Source: Haloarcula japonica DSM 6131 (GTDB lineage Archaea > Halobacteriota > Halobacteria > Halobacteriales > Haloarculaceae). Taken from it: a DNA stretch of 63,263 bases. This document shows positions 1-9,222 of the stretch, piece after piece; position 1 is the stretch's first letter, and the number at the start of each line of letters is the position of its first letter. The stretch is from contig NZ_AOLY01000009.1 in assembly GCF_000336635.1 (NCBI RefSeq), forward strand, positions 47,935 through 111,197. Direction: 5' to 3'. A program made the position numbers and the translations under genes. The notes beneath the pieces are model-generated. The model was not told where the DNA came from. It saw only the letters and a program-made list of their open reading frames with translations, and did not search any database.

Positions 1-60
1 GGGAACACTGTCACTTCGCTTCGCTCGTGACAAGCTCCCGCTTGGCAGTCGCGTCGTCGC

Positions 61-1365
61 CTACGGCGACAGACGCTGTCGGTCTCGCGGGAACAGCACC
101 GCTTCCCGGATGTTCTCCAGCCCGAGCATCGTCATGATGAGGCGCTCGCCGCCGAGGCCCCAGCCGGCGTGTGGCGGCATACCGTACTTGAACATCTTGG
201 TGTAGTACTCGAAGGCTTCCGGGTCCAGCCCTTGCTGTTCGAATCCTTCGACGAGGTGGTCGAAGCGGTGCTCACGCTGGCCGCCAGAGACTAGTTCCAT
301 CGACGGGTGCATCATGTCGAAGCCGGTCGAGACCTCTTCGTCGTCGTCGTGGTCCTTGATGTAGAACGGCTTGATCTCGCTGGGCCAGTCCGTGATGAAG
401 TAGTGTTCGCCGACCTCCTGACCGAGAACGTGCTCGGCTTCCGTCGAGAGGTCGTCGCCCCAGACCAGCGGCTCGTCGAGTTCGCCGGTGGCGTTGATCT
501 TGTCGAGCGCTTCCTCGTAGGTGAGCCGCGGGAAGTCGCCCTCAGGAGCCGCGAACTCGTCTTCGAGACCGAGCGCTTCGAGCTGGTCCCCGCAGTTCTC
601 GGCGACGCCCTCGTAGGCGGACTGGACGACGTGCTCGCAGGCGTCCATCGCCTCGGTGTGGTCGTAGAACGCCGACTCGAAGTCGATGGAGGTCGCCTCG
701 TTGAGGTGCCGCGGCGTGTTGTGCTCCTCGGCGCGGAAGATCGGACCGATTTCGAAGACGCGTTCGAGGCCGGAGCCGACCATCAGCTGTTTGAACAGCT
801 GCGGGCTCTGGTTCATGAACGCTTCCTGTCCGAAGTACGTGATCGGGAACAGTTCGGTACCGCCCTCGGTCCCCGTGGCGACGATTTTCGGCGTGTTGAT
901 CTCCGTACAGTTGATATCGCGGAACGCCTCGCGGACCGACCGGAGGACCTCAGCGCGGATCTCGAAGATGGCCTTCACCTCGTCTTTACGGAGGTCGAGC
1001 GTTCGGTTGTCGAGGCGGGTCGGGAGTTCGGCGTCGACCTTGCCCGACGGGTCGAGCGGCAGTTCGGGGTCGGCCTCCGAAATCACGTCGACGGACTCCG
1101 GCGTGACTTCGACACCGGTCGGCGCGCGTGGCTCCTCTTCGACGTCACCGGTCACCGAGATGACCGACTCGCGCTGGACGTTCAGCCCCGTTTCCACGAG
1201 GTCGTCGTCCATCTCGTCCTTCTCGAACTTCACCTGTATCTTTCCGGTGGTGTCCCGAAGAATAAGGAAGGCAATACCACCGAGGTCTCGGATCTCGTGG
1301 ACCCAGCCGGCGACGGTGACCGTGTCACCGGGCGTTGCGTCCGTCGTGTAGGTTCGGTTTTCCAT
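61..1365 (-). CDS. aspS: Aspartyl-tRNA synthetase, archaeal type
   Basis: 434-residue class II synthetase that attaches aspartate to tRNA in the cytoplasm. Residues 1 to about 105 form the N-terminal OB-fold anticodon-binding domain; the rest is the catalytic core, with motif 2 around residues 209-220 ([11 protein letters not shown]) and motif 3 near the C terminus (GLGGERL). The length is that of archaeal AspRS, which lacks the bacterial GAD insertion. Archaeal AspRS is often non-discriminating and also charges tRNA-Asn; gatB lies in the same window at 13.4-15.0 kb, so this one may feed amidation of Asp-tRNA-Asn. That is inference. The ATG start sits about 27 bases downstream of a TTAAG box, which fits a leaderless mRNA. 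Confidence 0.97.
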   Translation of the reverse strand: MENRTYTTDATPGDTVTVAGWVHEIRDLGGIAFLILRDTTGKIQVKFEKDEMDDDLVETGLNVQRESVISVTGDVEEEPRAPTGVEVTPESVDVISEADPELPLDPSGKVDAELPTRLDNRTLDLRKDEVKAIFEIRAEVLRSVREAFRDINCTEINTPKIVATGTEGGTELFPITYFGQEAFMNQSPQLFKQLMVGSGLERVFEIGPIFRAEEHNTPRHLNEATSIDFESAFYDHTEAMDACEHVVQSAYEGVAENCGDQLEALGLEDEFAAPEGDFPRLTYEEALDKINATGELDEPLVWGDDLSTEAEHVLGQEVGEHYFITDWPSEIKPFYIKDHDDDEEVSTGFDMMHPSMELVSGGQREHRFDHLVEGFEQQGLDPEAFEYYTKMFKYGMPPHAGWGLGGERLIMTMLGLENIREAVLFPRDRQRLSP

Positions 1366-1388
1366 GGCTGTTCGTTCTTGTGGCCGTA

Positions 1389-1397
1389 ACTTAAGAA
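1389..1397 (-). promoter_or_regulatory. Probable TATA-like box of aspS
   Basis: On the minus strand a CTTAAGTTA stretch lies about 27 bases before the aspS start codon, the usual haloarchaeal spacing of box A to a leaderless start. Confidence 0.4.
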
Positions 1398-1525
1398 CAG
1401 TCTTTCGAGGCGAGGGCAGGGCACTCGCAGAACACGGTTGGTCTTAAAAAGGACACCAGTACCGTTCAGGTCCAACCGAAGCGATAGCTCGTTTTCGTCT
1501 AAACATACAAAAAGTTGATAGTGTG

Positions 1526-1534
1526 TTTTATATG
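1526..1534 (+). promoter_or_regulatory. TATA box of the ABC exporter operon
   Basis: TTTTATATG in an AT-rich stretch is centred 27 bases before the ATG at 1557. No Shine-Dalgarno sequence is visible, so a leaderless operon mRNA is likely. Confidence 0.55.
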
Positions 1535-1556
1535 ATATACTTTCAAACCCGACCAC

Positions 1557-2456
1557 ATGGCCCTCCCCCGATGGTTTCCCGTTGCACGGAAAGAGGCAAC
1601 CACGTTACTCAGATCGAAAGGCACCTGGATACTTGCACCCCTGCTCGTCGTCTGGGGGTATGGTCCTACTTACATCAGTTGGGATATCCTCGGCCCGGAC
1701 GTCACGGTCGGGTTCATTCAGGTAGCCGGGTCGACCCTCCTCCCGCTCTGTGTGCTGTTACTGACGTATCGGTCGATTATCCAGGAACGGACATCGGGCA
1801 GTCTGAAATTCCTGCTTGGCCTGCCCCTCACGCGGACTGATATCCTCATCGGCAAAGTCCTCGGTCGGAGCGTCGGCGCTGTGCTTCCGTTTGCCCTCGC
1901 AACAGTTGTTCTCGGCGTGATTGGCGGTGTCAAGTTCGGGCTGTTCTCACCGGTACGTTTCATCGGCGTGTTTCTGGTGACGGTGCTGTACATCGCTGTG
2001 CTCGTGTCGGTCGCAACAGCGGCATCGGCGGTGACGACCAGCACGGTCCGCGTAACTGCCGTGCTCTTCGGCGGTTTCTTTCTGCTGCTGACACTGGGGT
2101 GGAAAATCGTTGGTGTCCGTCTCTACTCGGCTGTGACCGGCAACCCAGTCAATCCGTTCGAACCGCCGGCCGACGGCCTGTTGTTCGCTATCCTTCGGAT
2201 TTCACCGGGCCGAGCGTACCGAACTATTACGAACTGGATACTCGGCGTCGGGAACTCCGGTGGCCAGTACACGTCCGTGATTGAGGTCCTATATCCTGGC
2301 ATCTCTACCAACGAGTACGTCGTTGACGCGGCCTTCAGTGGACAGCCAGTCCCAGCCTATCTCCACGAATCGATCGCTCTCGTCGTATTGCTTCTCTGGG
2401 GAGTCATCCCGCTGGCACTGGCCAGCTATCGATTCAACCGGGGTGACCTCGCATGA
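1557..2456 (+). CDS. ABC-2 type transporter permease
   Basis: 299-residue integral membrane protein with about six hydrophobic segments; the first follows a short N terminus and the last ends just before the C-terminal SYRFNRGDLA. The motif-like stretch QERTSGSLKFLLGLPLTR between the second and third segments is characteristic of ABC-2 family permeases (compare NosY and Nat-type exporters). It would form the membrane channel for the ATPase encoded next, whose start overlaps this stop by 4 bases (ATGA). The substrate cannot be told from sequence. It leads a three-gene operon ending in a Tat lipoprotein. Confidence 0.85.
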   Translation: MALPRWFPVARKEATTLLRSKGTWILAPLLVVWGYGPTYISWDILGPDVTVGFIQVAGSTLLPLCVLLLTYRSIIQERTSGSLKFLLGLPLTRTDILIGKVLGRSVGAVLPFALATVVLGVIGGVKFGLFSPVRFIGVFLVTVLYIAVLVSVATAASAVTTSTVRVTAVLFGGFFLLLTLGWKIVGVRLYSAVTGNPVNPFEPPADGLLFAILRISPGRAYRTITNWILGVGNSGGQYTSVIEVLYPGISTNEYVVDAAFSGQPVPAYLHESIALVVLLLWGVIPLALASYRFNRGDLA

Positions 2457-3202
2457 CGTCACCGGCAATCGAGACTGATGGCCTTTCGAAACAGTACGGC
2501 GAGGTTGTCGCGCTTGATGCGCTGAACATGACTGTTGCACAGGGCGAGGTGTACGGCTTCCTCGGCCCGAACGGTGCCGGCAAGTCGACCACAATCAATC
2601 TGCTGATGGACTACATCAAACCAACCTCGGGGACAGCGCGCGTTCTCGGCTACGACCCGTGGAACGATGTCGTCGCCTGTCATCAGCGCGTTGGTATTTG
2701 TCCCGACCGCTTCGAGACCTACGAGTCGCTGTCCGCGCGGCGGCATCTCGAACTGGTGATTGATACGAAGCGTGCGGACGACGATCCACGGGCACTGCTT
2801 GAGCACGTCGGACTGGCCGACGCTATCGAAAGACCCGCTGGTGAGTTCTCACAGGGGATGGAACAGCGGCTGGCACTCGCGATGAGCCTCGTCGGGGAGC
2901 CGGATCTCCTGATTCTCGACGAGCCGTTCACCGGGCTTGACCCCCACGGCGTCGCGCTGGTGCGAGATGTTGTCGAAGCTGAGTCCGAACGCGGTGCGAC
3001 GGTGTTCTTCTCCAGTCACGTCCTCGGGCAGGTCGATCTGGTCTGTGACCGCGTCGGGATTCTCTATGAGGGGGATCTCATTGTGGAAGGAACCCTGCCG
3101 GCGCTCCGTGACACCTGTGACCTTTCGTCTGACGCGACAGTCGAGGATATCTTCATGAGACTGACTGACGGCTCCGCACACGCCGGAGAGATGGACACAT
3201 GA
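2453..3202 (+). CDS. ABC transporter ATP-binding protein
   Basis: 249-residue ABC ATPase that would energise the permease encoded upstream. Walker A is at residues 38-46 (GPNGAGKST), the signature at about 133-140 (FSQGMEQR, a variant of LSGGQ), Walker B with the catalytic Glu at 153-159 (LLILDEP), and the switch His in SSH near residue 190. It overlaps the permease gene by 4 bases and the next gene by 4 bases, so the three are translationally coupled. The family is the CcmA/NatA-like group of ABC-2 exporters; the cargo is unknown. Confidence 0.93.
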   Translation: MTSPAIETDGLSKQYGEVVALDALNMTVAQGEVYGFLGPNGAGKSTTINLLMDYIKPTSGTARVLGYDPWNDVVACHQRVGICPDRFETYESLSARRHLELVIDTKRADDDPRALLEHVGLADAIERPAGEFSQGMEQRLALAMSLVGEPDLLILDEPFTGLDPHGVALVRDVVEAESERGATVFFSSHVLGQVDLVCDRVGILYEGDLIVEGTLPALRDTCDLSSDATVEDIFMRLTDGSAHAGEMDT

Positions 3203-3771
3203 ATCGCCGCCAGTATCTGGCCGTGTCGACGGCTGCGCTGTCCGGACTTGCCGGCTGTCTGGGCGATCCCGAGTACACTATTTCCAGCGTGGAAACCGAC
3301 GATGATTCGCACCCGCTCGCGCTTGACGTGGCGACAGTTGACCGAAATGTAGTGATCGAAAGTCCCGGACGGCTGAATATAACGCTCCGAAACACTGGAA
3401 CACAGGACGTTATCATCAAGAACACCGGCGTCTGGCCGCTCGGGGTGTTAGGACTGGTTCCAGCAGACGAGTCAGAGACCGCCGGCACCCTACTGGTGAC
3501 TGACGAGTATGAGCAGTCAAATACTGTCGAGGTACGGCCAAACGGGGCGAGTAAAGATAATGCCCCACTCACCGGAACGCTGGCAGCTGGTGAATCTATT
3601 CAGCGGCAGTACGAACTTATCGGGCGGCGGATTCCAAGGGCCGGCACGTACACGCTGCAGGGCTACTTTGACGAAGTTCCGCTCTCCTACCGCACAGGCG
3701 AGAACGCAGACTGGGTCGCATATCACCCGTCAGTAACCGTGACACTCACCGAACAGTCGGTGCTTCCCTGA
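3199..3771 (+). CDS. Tat-exported lipoprotein of the ABC operon
   Basis: 190-residue protein starting MNRRQYLAVS with a twin-arginine motif, a short hydrophobic core and the lipobox LAGC (Cys at about residue 21), so it is probably exported folded by Tat and lipid-anchored outside the membrane, as is common in haloarchaea. The mature part is beta-rich and looks like an immunoglobulin-like fold of the kind seen in CARDB-type domains (GRLNITLRNTGTQDVIIKN). Its start overlaps the ATPase stop by 4 bases, so it should act with the exporter, perhaps as an accessory or as cargo. No enzymatic motif is seen. Confidence 0.8.
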   Translation: MNRRQYLAVSTAALSGLAGCLGDPEYTISSVETDDDSHPLALDVATVDRNVVIESPGRLNITLRNTGTQDVIIKNTGVWPLGVLGLVPADESETAGTLLVTDEYEQSNTVEVRPNGASKDNAPLTGTLAAGESIQRQYELIGRRIPRAGTYTLQGYFDEVPLSYRTGENADWVAYHPSVTVTLTEQSVLP

Positions 3772-3917
3772 GACACAGCGGCGTCTGTGCCTCGAACCCG
3801 CGTAGTCCCCTGTGCTACTGGCGAGGCACAGATGAGTGTCGAGAACAGTCAGACGGTACCACAGCGTCCGGTCCAATATCCTGAACCTTTGTACTGGTAG
3901 CCGTCAAAACAGCCGAT

Positions 3918-4409
3918 ATGGCCGACGCGGAGTACCCTATCGACGACCTGGACCGGAACATCATCTACGCGCTCCAGCAGGACGCGAGACACACGTCAGC
4001 GAGTGAGATAGCCGAATCGCTTGACGTCTCCGCACGAACCGTTCGGAACCGCATCACGAAGCTCGAAGATGCCGGCGTCATCGCCGGCTACGATGTCGAT
4101 GTCGATTACGAGGCCGCGGGGTATCAACTCCACACGCTCATCGTCTGTACGGCACCGATCCACGAGCGCGAGGAGGTCGCACAGCGGGCACTCGATGTGT
4201 CCGGCGTCGTCGCCATCCGAGAGGTCATGACTGGGGCCGACAACGTCCACGTCGAGGTGGTCGGAACCGACGGAAACGACCTGAGCCGCATCGGCAGAGA
4301 TCTCAACGACATCGGGTTGGAGGTCGTCGACGAGGACCTTATCCGGAACGAGTACACCCGGCCGTTCCACCAGTTCGGGCACGACGACCCCGATCCGGAC
4401 ACTAAGTGA
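3918..4409 (+). CDS. Lrp/AsnC family transcriptional regulator
   Basis: 163-residue regulator. Residues about 8-60 form the winged helix-turn-helix (LDRNIIYALQQDARHTSASEIAESL, then SARTVRNRITKLEDAGVI), and about 70-145 the RAM ligand-binding and oligomerisation domain. Lrp/AsnC proteins respond to amino acids and control amino-acid metabolism or transport. The next genes encode an RCK-like protein and an amino-acid permease, so this regulator probably controls them; an AT-rich inverted repeat lies between. A TTTGTACT box about 30 bases before the ATG may be its promoter. Confidence 0.9.
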   Translation: MADAEYPIDDLDRNIIYALQQDARHTSASEIAESLDVSARTVRNRITKLEDAGVIAGYDVDVDYEAAGYQLHTLIVCTAPIHEREEVAQRALDVSGVVAIREVMTGADNVHVEVVGTDGNDLSRIGRDLNDIGLEVVDEDLIRNEYTRPFHQFGHDDPDPDTK

Positions 4410-4415
4410 TGTGTT

Positions 4416-4452
4416 TTCCGGTAATTGATTATATACATAAATATATCCGGAA
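4416..4452. promoter_or_regulatory. AT-rich inverted repeat, possible Lrp operator
   Basis: The arms TTCCGG (4416-4421) and CCGGAA (4447-4452) flank 25 bases of nearly pure A/T, and a second TATA-like box (TATTTATCGG, 4471-4480) follows before the next gene. AT-rich palindromes are typical Lrp-family sites. The position between the regulator and the transporter genes suggests an operator; no binding evidence exists here. Confidence 0.4.
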
Positions 4453-4496
4453 TCGGAATACGAACCTAGATATTTATCGGGTGTCGGAAACTATGT

Positions 4497-5000
4497 GTGC
4501 GTATTGGTCGGGTAGCTCCGGCCTCTACGAAACCAATGATCTCGCTTACAGGACTCCGCGAACGAGTGGACGACGACATCGACCCCCCGTCGGTGCTGGT
4601 CATCAGCGACCGCCACGTCGGGTCTGAGGTAGTAACGGCGTTAGATCGAGGCACCGATGCCTGTCTCGTCACCGACCACGACGGTGTTGCCGGGCAAACG
4701 CCCGACGACACCCGCGTGGTAGTCGGTGACGAGCGGGAGTGTGCTGTTCTCCGGGACGCTGGGGCCCAAACGACCGATATCGCACTGGTCTCGATGCAGA
4801 CAGACCGCGGGGCGTTCCTCGTGACACAACTGCTTCGGACGCAGTTCGATGTCGAAACCGTGGTCGTCGTGCTCAACGACCCGCAGCATCGACCGGCGTT
4901 CGAGTCGGTCGGCTCTGAGGTGGTCTGTGGCTCGCAGATCCTAGCAACCGAACTGGAACGCACTGTGGAAACAACGCTCCAGACGCACGAAACCGCGTAA
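4497..5000 (+). CDS. Degenerate TrkA-N/RCK-like protein
   Basis: 167 residues if the GTG at 4497 is used; an in-frame ATG at 4536 would give 154 residues (MISLTGLRER). The GTG lies about 25 bases after a TATTTAT box, and the ATG has no clear ribosome site, so the start is unresolved. The order of beta strands and helices resembles the Rossmann fold of TrkA-N domains (PSVLVISDRHVGSEVV, VVVGDERECAVLRDAGA, TDIALVSMQTDRGAFLVTQLL), but the glycine-rich nucleotide loop is not conserved. It ends 2 bases before the amino-acid permease gene, so it may be a regulatory subunit of that transporter. Function is inferred only. Confidence 0.7.
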   Translation: MRIGRVAPASTKPMISLTGLRERVDDDIDPPSVLVISDRHVGSEVVTALDRGTDACLVTDHDGVAGQTPDDTRVVVGDERECAVLRDAGAQTTDIALVSMQTDRGAFLVTQLLRTQFDVETVVVVLNDPQHRPAFESVGSEVVCGSQILATELERTVETTLQTHETA

Positions 5001-5002
5001 TC

Positions 5003-7207
5003 ATGGCCAAGGATCTGGAACGCGACCTCGGACTGCTGTCAGTGGTAGCGATATCAATCGGTGCAATGGTCGGCAGTGGCATCTTCATTTTGCCGGCACT
5101 GGCGGTGAAAGACGCCGGGGCCGGCATCATTGCCGCCTACCTGCTCGCAGGCGTGCTCGTGCTTCCCGCCGCACTCAGCAAGGCCGAGATGGCGACGGCC
5201 ATGCCCGAGGCCGGCGGCACCTACGTCTACATCGAGCGGTCGATGGGGCCGCTGCTGGGCACAGTTTCGGGACTCGGAACGTGGTTCTCCCTCTCGTTCA
5301 AGGGCGCGCTCGCGCTCGTCGGCGGCGTGCCGTACCTCGTCCTTCTGTTCGACCTGCCGATCCGTCCGGTCGCGATCACGCTCGCCGTCGTTCTCGTCCT
5401 TGTCAACATCCTCGGGGCGGAACAGACCGGCCGACTCCAGATCGGTATCGTCGCGGTGATGCTCGTGGCGATCGGCTGGTTCGTCGCCGGCGGCGGCCCG
5501 GCAGTCAACACCGCGACGTACGGCGGGATGTGGGACTACGGCGTCGAAGGGATCTTCGCCGCGACCGGCCTCGTGTTCGTCTCCTTCGCTGGCGTGACAA
5601 AGATCGCCTCCATCGCCGAGGAGGTCGAAGACCCGGACCGCGTTATCCCGCTGGGGATGCTCGGCTCCCTCGGCTTCACCACGCTGCTGTACGTGCTCGT
5701 CGTTGCCGTCGTCGTCGGCGTCATCCCACTTGACCAGCTCGCCGGGAGCACGACGCCCATCGCGGACGCGGCCGAAGCAACGTTGGGTACCGCCGGCGTC
5801 GCGGCCGTCGTCCTCGCGGCGATTCTGGCGCTGGTCAGTACGGCCAACGCCGGCATCCTCTCCTCATCGCGCTACCCGTTCGCCATGAGCCGCGACGGCC
5901 TCGCGCCCGGTCTGTTCAGCACAGTCAGCGACCGCTTTGGCACGCCGGTGACCGCGATCACGCTGACTGGCGGCGTGATGTTGCTCCTCATCCTCTTCGT
6001 TCCGATTCTGGAGATCGCGAAGCTCGCGAGCGCGTTCAAGATCCTCGTATTCGCGCTCATCAACGTCGCGCTCATCGGCTTCCGTGAAAGCGACGCACCC
6101 GACTACGACCCCTCCTTCGAGGTCCCGCTGTATCCGTGGACGCCGATATTCGGCACCCTGACCGGGTTCGCCCTGCTGACGCAGATGGGTCTCATCGCGA
6201 TTGTCGGGGCCGTCGGCATTGTCGTCGGCAGTGTCGTCTGGTATCTGGGCTACGTCCGACCGCGAGTCACCAGAGAGGGCGCGATCAAGGAGTCCGTCCG
6301 CCGGAGCATCGGCGACCGCGCGCTCGACCGGACGGAAGAGACGCTCGACGAGGCGGCGGAGACCTCCGTGCTTGTCGCACTCCCCGAGGGCGCTTCGCGG
6401 CAGAGCGAAGCGACACTGCTTGAAGTCGGGGCCGCGCTCTCGCCCGACGGCAGCGGTCTCTCCGTCGTCCAGTTCGACGAAGTGCCCGACCAGCAGCCAC
6501 TCGATTACGCCTCCGACGTGCAGTCCCCGGGCGACCTCAAATTCGAGTGTCGGACCGATACGCTGGCGGCTACCCTCGATGTTCCTGTCGAGTACGGCGA
6601 ACTCGTCAGCCACCACCCCGAGCGGGCTGTCGCCAATGCCGTCAACGAGCGGGATGTCGACGTGCTTCTGGTGGAACGTGGCGCGTCGTTCGAGGATTCG
6701 CTGCTGGGCGACAGTATCGACCGCATCCGCAAGCAGACCGACTGTGACACCATCGCCGTGGACGCACAGCCCCTCGAAGCGCTGGAGACTGTCACGCTCG
6801 TCACGACCCGCGGCCCGTACGATCCGTTGAAAGTCCGGGTCGGCAACGCCGTTGCGACGGAGACCGGGGCCGACCTCCGGTTCCTCTACCCGCTCGACGA
6901 GCGCCAGTCGGCGGAGGAGCGCCAGCAACTCGAAGCGTACCACGACGACCTGCTGGACCTCTGTGATGTGCCGACGGAGCGAAGCTTCGTCGACCGAGGC
7001 GACCTTTCAGCGGCGATAGACGCGGCTGACAGTGACAGAACGCTGCTCGTACACGCGAACAACGGTGGGCTTTCAGCCCGCGCGTCAAACGACGGCGGAA
7101 CCGCGCAGTCAGCAATTCAGGACAGCGATCACGCGTCGATGGAAGTGGATACGAAACGCCACCCCGGCGGCGTCGTCGGTCGACTGCTCGAACGGCTGGC
7201 GTTCTAG
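5003..7207 (+). CDS. APC family amino acid permease with C-terminal UspA domains
   Basis: 734-residue fusion. Residues 1 to about 420 carry about twelve membrane segments of the APC amino-acid/polyamine permease family, with the N-terminal signature GAMVGSGIF in the first segment. Residues about 450-730 are soluble and read as two UspA-like alpha/beta domains (SVLVALPEGAS and VTLVTTRGPYDPLKVRVGNAVA mark their first strands). Such permease-Usp fusions are frequent in haloarchaea; the cytoplasmic tail may sense nucleotides. It lies 2 bases after the RCK-like gene and downstream of an Lrp regulator. The transported amino acid is not determined by sequence. Confidence 0.9.
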   Translation: MAKDLERDLGLLSVVAISIGAMVGSGIFILPALAVKDAGAGIIAAYLLAGVLVLPAALSKAEMATAMPEAGGTYVYIERSMGPLLGTVSGLGTWFSLSFKGALALVGGVPYLVLLFDLPIRPVAITLAVVLVLVNILGAEQTGRLQIGIVAVMLVAIGWFVAGGGPAVNTATYGGMWDYGVEGIFAATGLVFVSFAGVTKIASIAEEVEDPDRVIPLGMLGSLGFTTLLYVLVVAVVVGVIPLDQLAGSTTPIADAAEATLGTAGVAAVVLAAILALVSTANAGILSSSRYPFAMSRDGLAPGLFSTVSDRFGTPVTAITLTGGVMLLLILFVPILEIAKLASAFKILVFALINVALIGFRESDAPDYDPSFEVPLYPWTPIFGTLTGFALLTQMGLIAIVGAVGIVVGSVVWYLGYVRPRVTREGAIKESVRRSIGDRALDRTEETLDEAAETSVLVALPEGASRQSEATLLEVGAALSPDGSGLSVVQFDEVPDQQPLDYASDVQSPGDLKFECRTDTLAATLDVPVEYGELVSHHPERAVANAVNERDVDVLLVERGASFEDSLLGDSIDRIRKQTDCDTIAVDAQPLEALETVTLVTTRGPYDPLKVRVGNAVATETGADLRFLYPLDERQSAEERQQLEAYHDDLLDLCDVPTERSFVDRGDLSAAIDAADSDRTLLVHANNGGLSARASNDGGTAQSAIQDSDHASMEVDTKRHPGGVVGRLLERLAF

Positions 7208-7921
7208 CTACCGGACTGTCGCCGTCGCGTCCTTCGCGCCTTTCACCGTTTCCTGCACCGCATCGACGCCTTCATCGTGAACGAGGTCGCCGACGACGAT
7301 GGTATCGGCGTGCTGTGCCATGGTGCGGGCGGACTCGTAGTCGTGGATGCCACCGCCGTAAAACAGCGTGGCGTCGTCGAGGATGTCCGCGGCGGCGGCG
7401 ACGATATCGGTGTCGCCAAGCATCCCCGAGTACTCCACGTAGATGATCTCTTGCCCGAGGAGGTGCTCTGCGGCTTCGGCGTACGCGGCCACGTCGGCCG
7501 CGTCGAGGTCGCAGTTCGCCTGCGTGTATGACGCAACCGACGCCTCCGGGTTCATGACGATGTAGGCCTCAGTGAAGGTCCGCGACCAGTCGATATCGTC
7601 GTCAATGCGTATCCACTCCTTGTGCGCACCGGTGATCCAGGCCACGTCGCCGGCGTTCATCACGACCGGGATGAGGTAGCCGTCGTGCCGGTCGCTGTGG
7701 ACGACAGACGCGGGATTGGATGGCTCGATATACACGGGGATGTCGTGTTTCCCGCAGGCGTCGACGACCCGCTTCATCTTCTCCTCTGTCATTCCGGTGG
7801 TCCCGCCGACTTCGATGGCGTCGGTCCCCGTCGCCGCGACGTCTTCGAACGTCTCTCCGTCGACCAGCGTCTTGTCGGGGTCTATCTTCACGATGTGGTC
7901 CCAGTCCGCCCAGTCGCTCAT
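7208..7921 (-). CDS. Geranylgeranylglyceryl phosphate synthase
   Basis: 237-residue TIM-barrel enzyme that joins geranylgeranyl diphosphate to sn-glycerol-1-phosphate, the first committed step of archaeal ether lipid synthesis. Visible signatures are HIVKIDPDK near the N terminus, [28 protein letters not shown] and the phosphate-binding LFYGGGI near the C terminus. The reading frame extends 54 residues upstream, but family alignment from memory places the start at the ATG at 7921 (MSDWADWDH). It is convergent with the permease gene: their ends abut without a gap. Confidence 0.94.
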   Translation of the reverse strand: MSDWADWDHIVKIDPDKTLVDGETFEDVAATGTDAIEVGGTTGMTEEKMKRVVDACGKHDIPVYIEPSNPASVVHSDRHDGYLIPVVMNAGDVAWITGAHKEWIRIDDDIDWSRTFTEAYIVMNPEASVASYTQANCDLDAADVAAYAEAAEHLLGQEIIYVEYSGMLGDTDIVAAAADILDDATLFYGGGIHDYESARTMAQHADTIVVGDLVHDEGVDAVQETVKGAKDATATVR

Positions 7922-8082
7922 ACCTGCCAGACTTGCGCGTGGCCGTATAACCGCTTCGGATACACCCATCACAGTGAGGCACGCTGACAGCCCACCCGAA
8001 CAGCCAGATAGCGACCGAGTGGCGTCGGTGCCATACGTATATCTCCGAAGATTTATGATGGCTATGTTACAATCGTCAGACA

Positions 8083-8559
8083 ATGACCGCGGACAAGCGC
8101 CGGTACGTCGTCGCTGCTATCCGAGCTGCGCTCGTTCTCACGGGCGCTGTCGTGACGGTGGCAGTGCTGTACTCGTTTTCGACGATGCCGACAGCGTCAC
8201 CGTCCGGCAACGGCTTCGTCCGCGGGCTCTCATATCTGTTCGGCAGCGTCCTGTTCGTCCTCGCGCTGGGCGGTGCCGGACTGGGTCTCGCCTTGCCATC
8301 GCTGTTGGGGGCTGAGGATGCGCTGGCGTTTGACCGCTGGCAACGCCGCTGTCTCCAGGGCGCTGGCGGCCTTTTCGTCGGTGGGTTCGTCGTCGGACTG
8401 GCGGCAGGACTGCTCACCGAGTTGCAGTTCGGTCTCTTTCTCTGGCTCGTTGCTATCGTCCTTGCCGTTCTCGTGGTCAGTTGTGTCCTGGTTTGGCGAC
8501 TGTTCGAGGTGTTCGTTACCGCATTGGTGCGTCTCATCGCCGCGGAGACCGGCGAGTGA
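8083..8559 (+). CDS. Four-helix haloarchaeal membrane protein
   Basis: 158 residues with about four membrane segments (residues about 8-30, 47-70, 92-115 and 118-140), separated by short loops. It has no recognised catalytic residues; it resembles a haloarchaea-specific family of unknown function (possibly DUF7536, from memory). A TTTATG box about 30 bases before the ATG suggests a leaderless mRNA. It is divergent from the lipid-synthesis gene on its left. Confidence 0.75.
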   Translation: MTADKRRYVVAAIRAALVLTGAVVTVAVLYSFSTMPTASPSGNGFVRGLSYLFGSVLFVLALGGAGLGLALPSLLGAEDALAFDRWQRRCLQGAGGLFVGGFVVGLAAGLLTELQFGLFLWLVAIVLAVLVVSCVLVWRLFEVFVTALVRLIAAETGE

Positions 8560-8618
8560 CGCGTACAGTTCCCGCACTACGGTAACGCTGATACCGGCGG
8601 CAGCCTAACGCGCCAGTC

Positions 8619-9020
8619 GTGCAGCGACTTACGACAGTCGAGACGGTACACGAGGACGGGTCGTGGCTGTTCACCGCCGAAGACGCCTACGGCGACCTGG
8701 AGGAGGTCGTTCTCGTGCCGTGTGACGACGGCGTCGAGGCCTGGGTGAACCGATGTACCCACGAAGCACAGCGGTTCGACACCGGACGGGGCGTCCCGAT
8801 GCGGGACGACCAGCTCATCTGCCCCCGGCACGGTTCGCTGTTCGATGCTTGCGACGGCGGCTGCGACAACGGCGACGCCGCGGGGACGACGCTCCCCGGC
8901 GTCGAAATTTCGGAGACCCACGGCGACGTGTTCCTCACGGACGACGACTATACGTTCGCCCACGAGGGCGGCATCGACGACGACGACGGTCCGAGTTCGA
9001 CATCCCACCTCCAGCTGTGA
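8619..9020 (+). CDS. Rieske [2Fe-2S] ferredoxin-like protein
   Basis: 133 residues from a GTG start. The Rieske ligands are clear: C46-T-H48 (NRCTHEAQRFD) and C68-P-R-H71 (ICPRHGSLFD). No membrane anchor or signal is present, so this is a soluble cytoplasmic Rieske protein, of the ferredoxin type that serves oxygenases or other redox partners rather than a bc1-complex subunit. After the second ligand pair there is an unusual acidic loop with two extra cysteines (FDACDGGCDNGD). Its stop overlaps the GTG start of the following zinc ribbon gene by 3 bases. Confidence 0.9.
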   Translation: MQRLTTVETVHEDGSWLFTAEDAYGDLEEVVLVPCDDGVEAWVNRCTHEAQRFDTGRGVPMRDDQLICPRHGSLFDACDGGCDNGDAAGTTLPGVEISETHGDVFLTDDDYTFAHEGGIDDDDGPSSTSHLQL

Positions 9021-9208
9021 CCGACGGCAACAGCATCGACCGGGACCGACTGCGAGCGGGCGTCGTCGAATGTCCGCTCTGTGAGCGCCAGATACCCGAG
9101 CCACTAACGCACGCCATCGTCTACGGCCCCGTCAACAGGGTGACGGCCGACAACGCCGAGGCCGTCGAGTGTCCGGTCTGTGACGGCGTGACGTTCGTCT
9201 CCGACTGA
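9017..9208 (+). CDS. Small zinc-ribbon protein coupled to the Rieske gene
   Basis: 63 residues from GTG at 9017, sharing TGA bases with the Rieske stop. It has two CPxC knuckles (ECPLCERQ and ECPVCDGV) about 30 residues apart, enough to hold one zinc ion. Small CPxC zinc fingers are abundant in haloarchaea and few have known functions. The overlap implies co-translation with the Rieske protein; partnership is inference. Confidence 0.75.
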   Translation: MTDGNSIDRDRLRAGVVECPLCERQIPEPLTHAIVYGPVNRVTADNAEAVECPVCDGVTFVSD

Positions 9209-9222
9209 CAGCGGAAGACTGC

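Noticed and set aside
307-1389. 360-codon plus-strand frame opposite aspS
   Set aside because: Shadow of aspS; no start signal and no family features.
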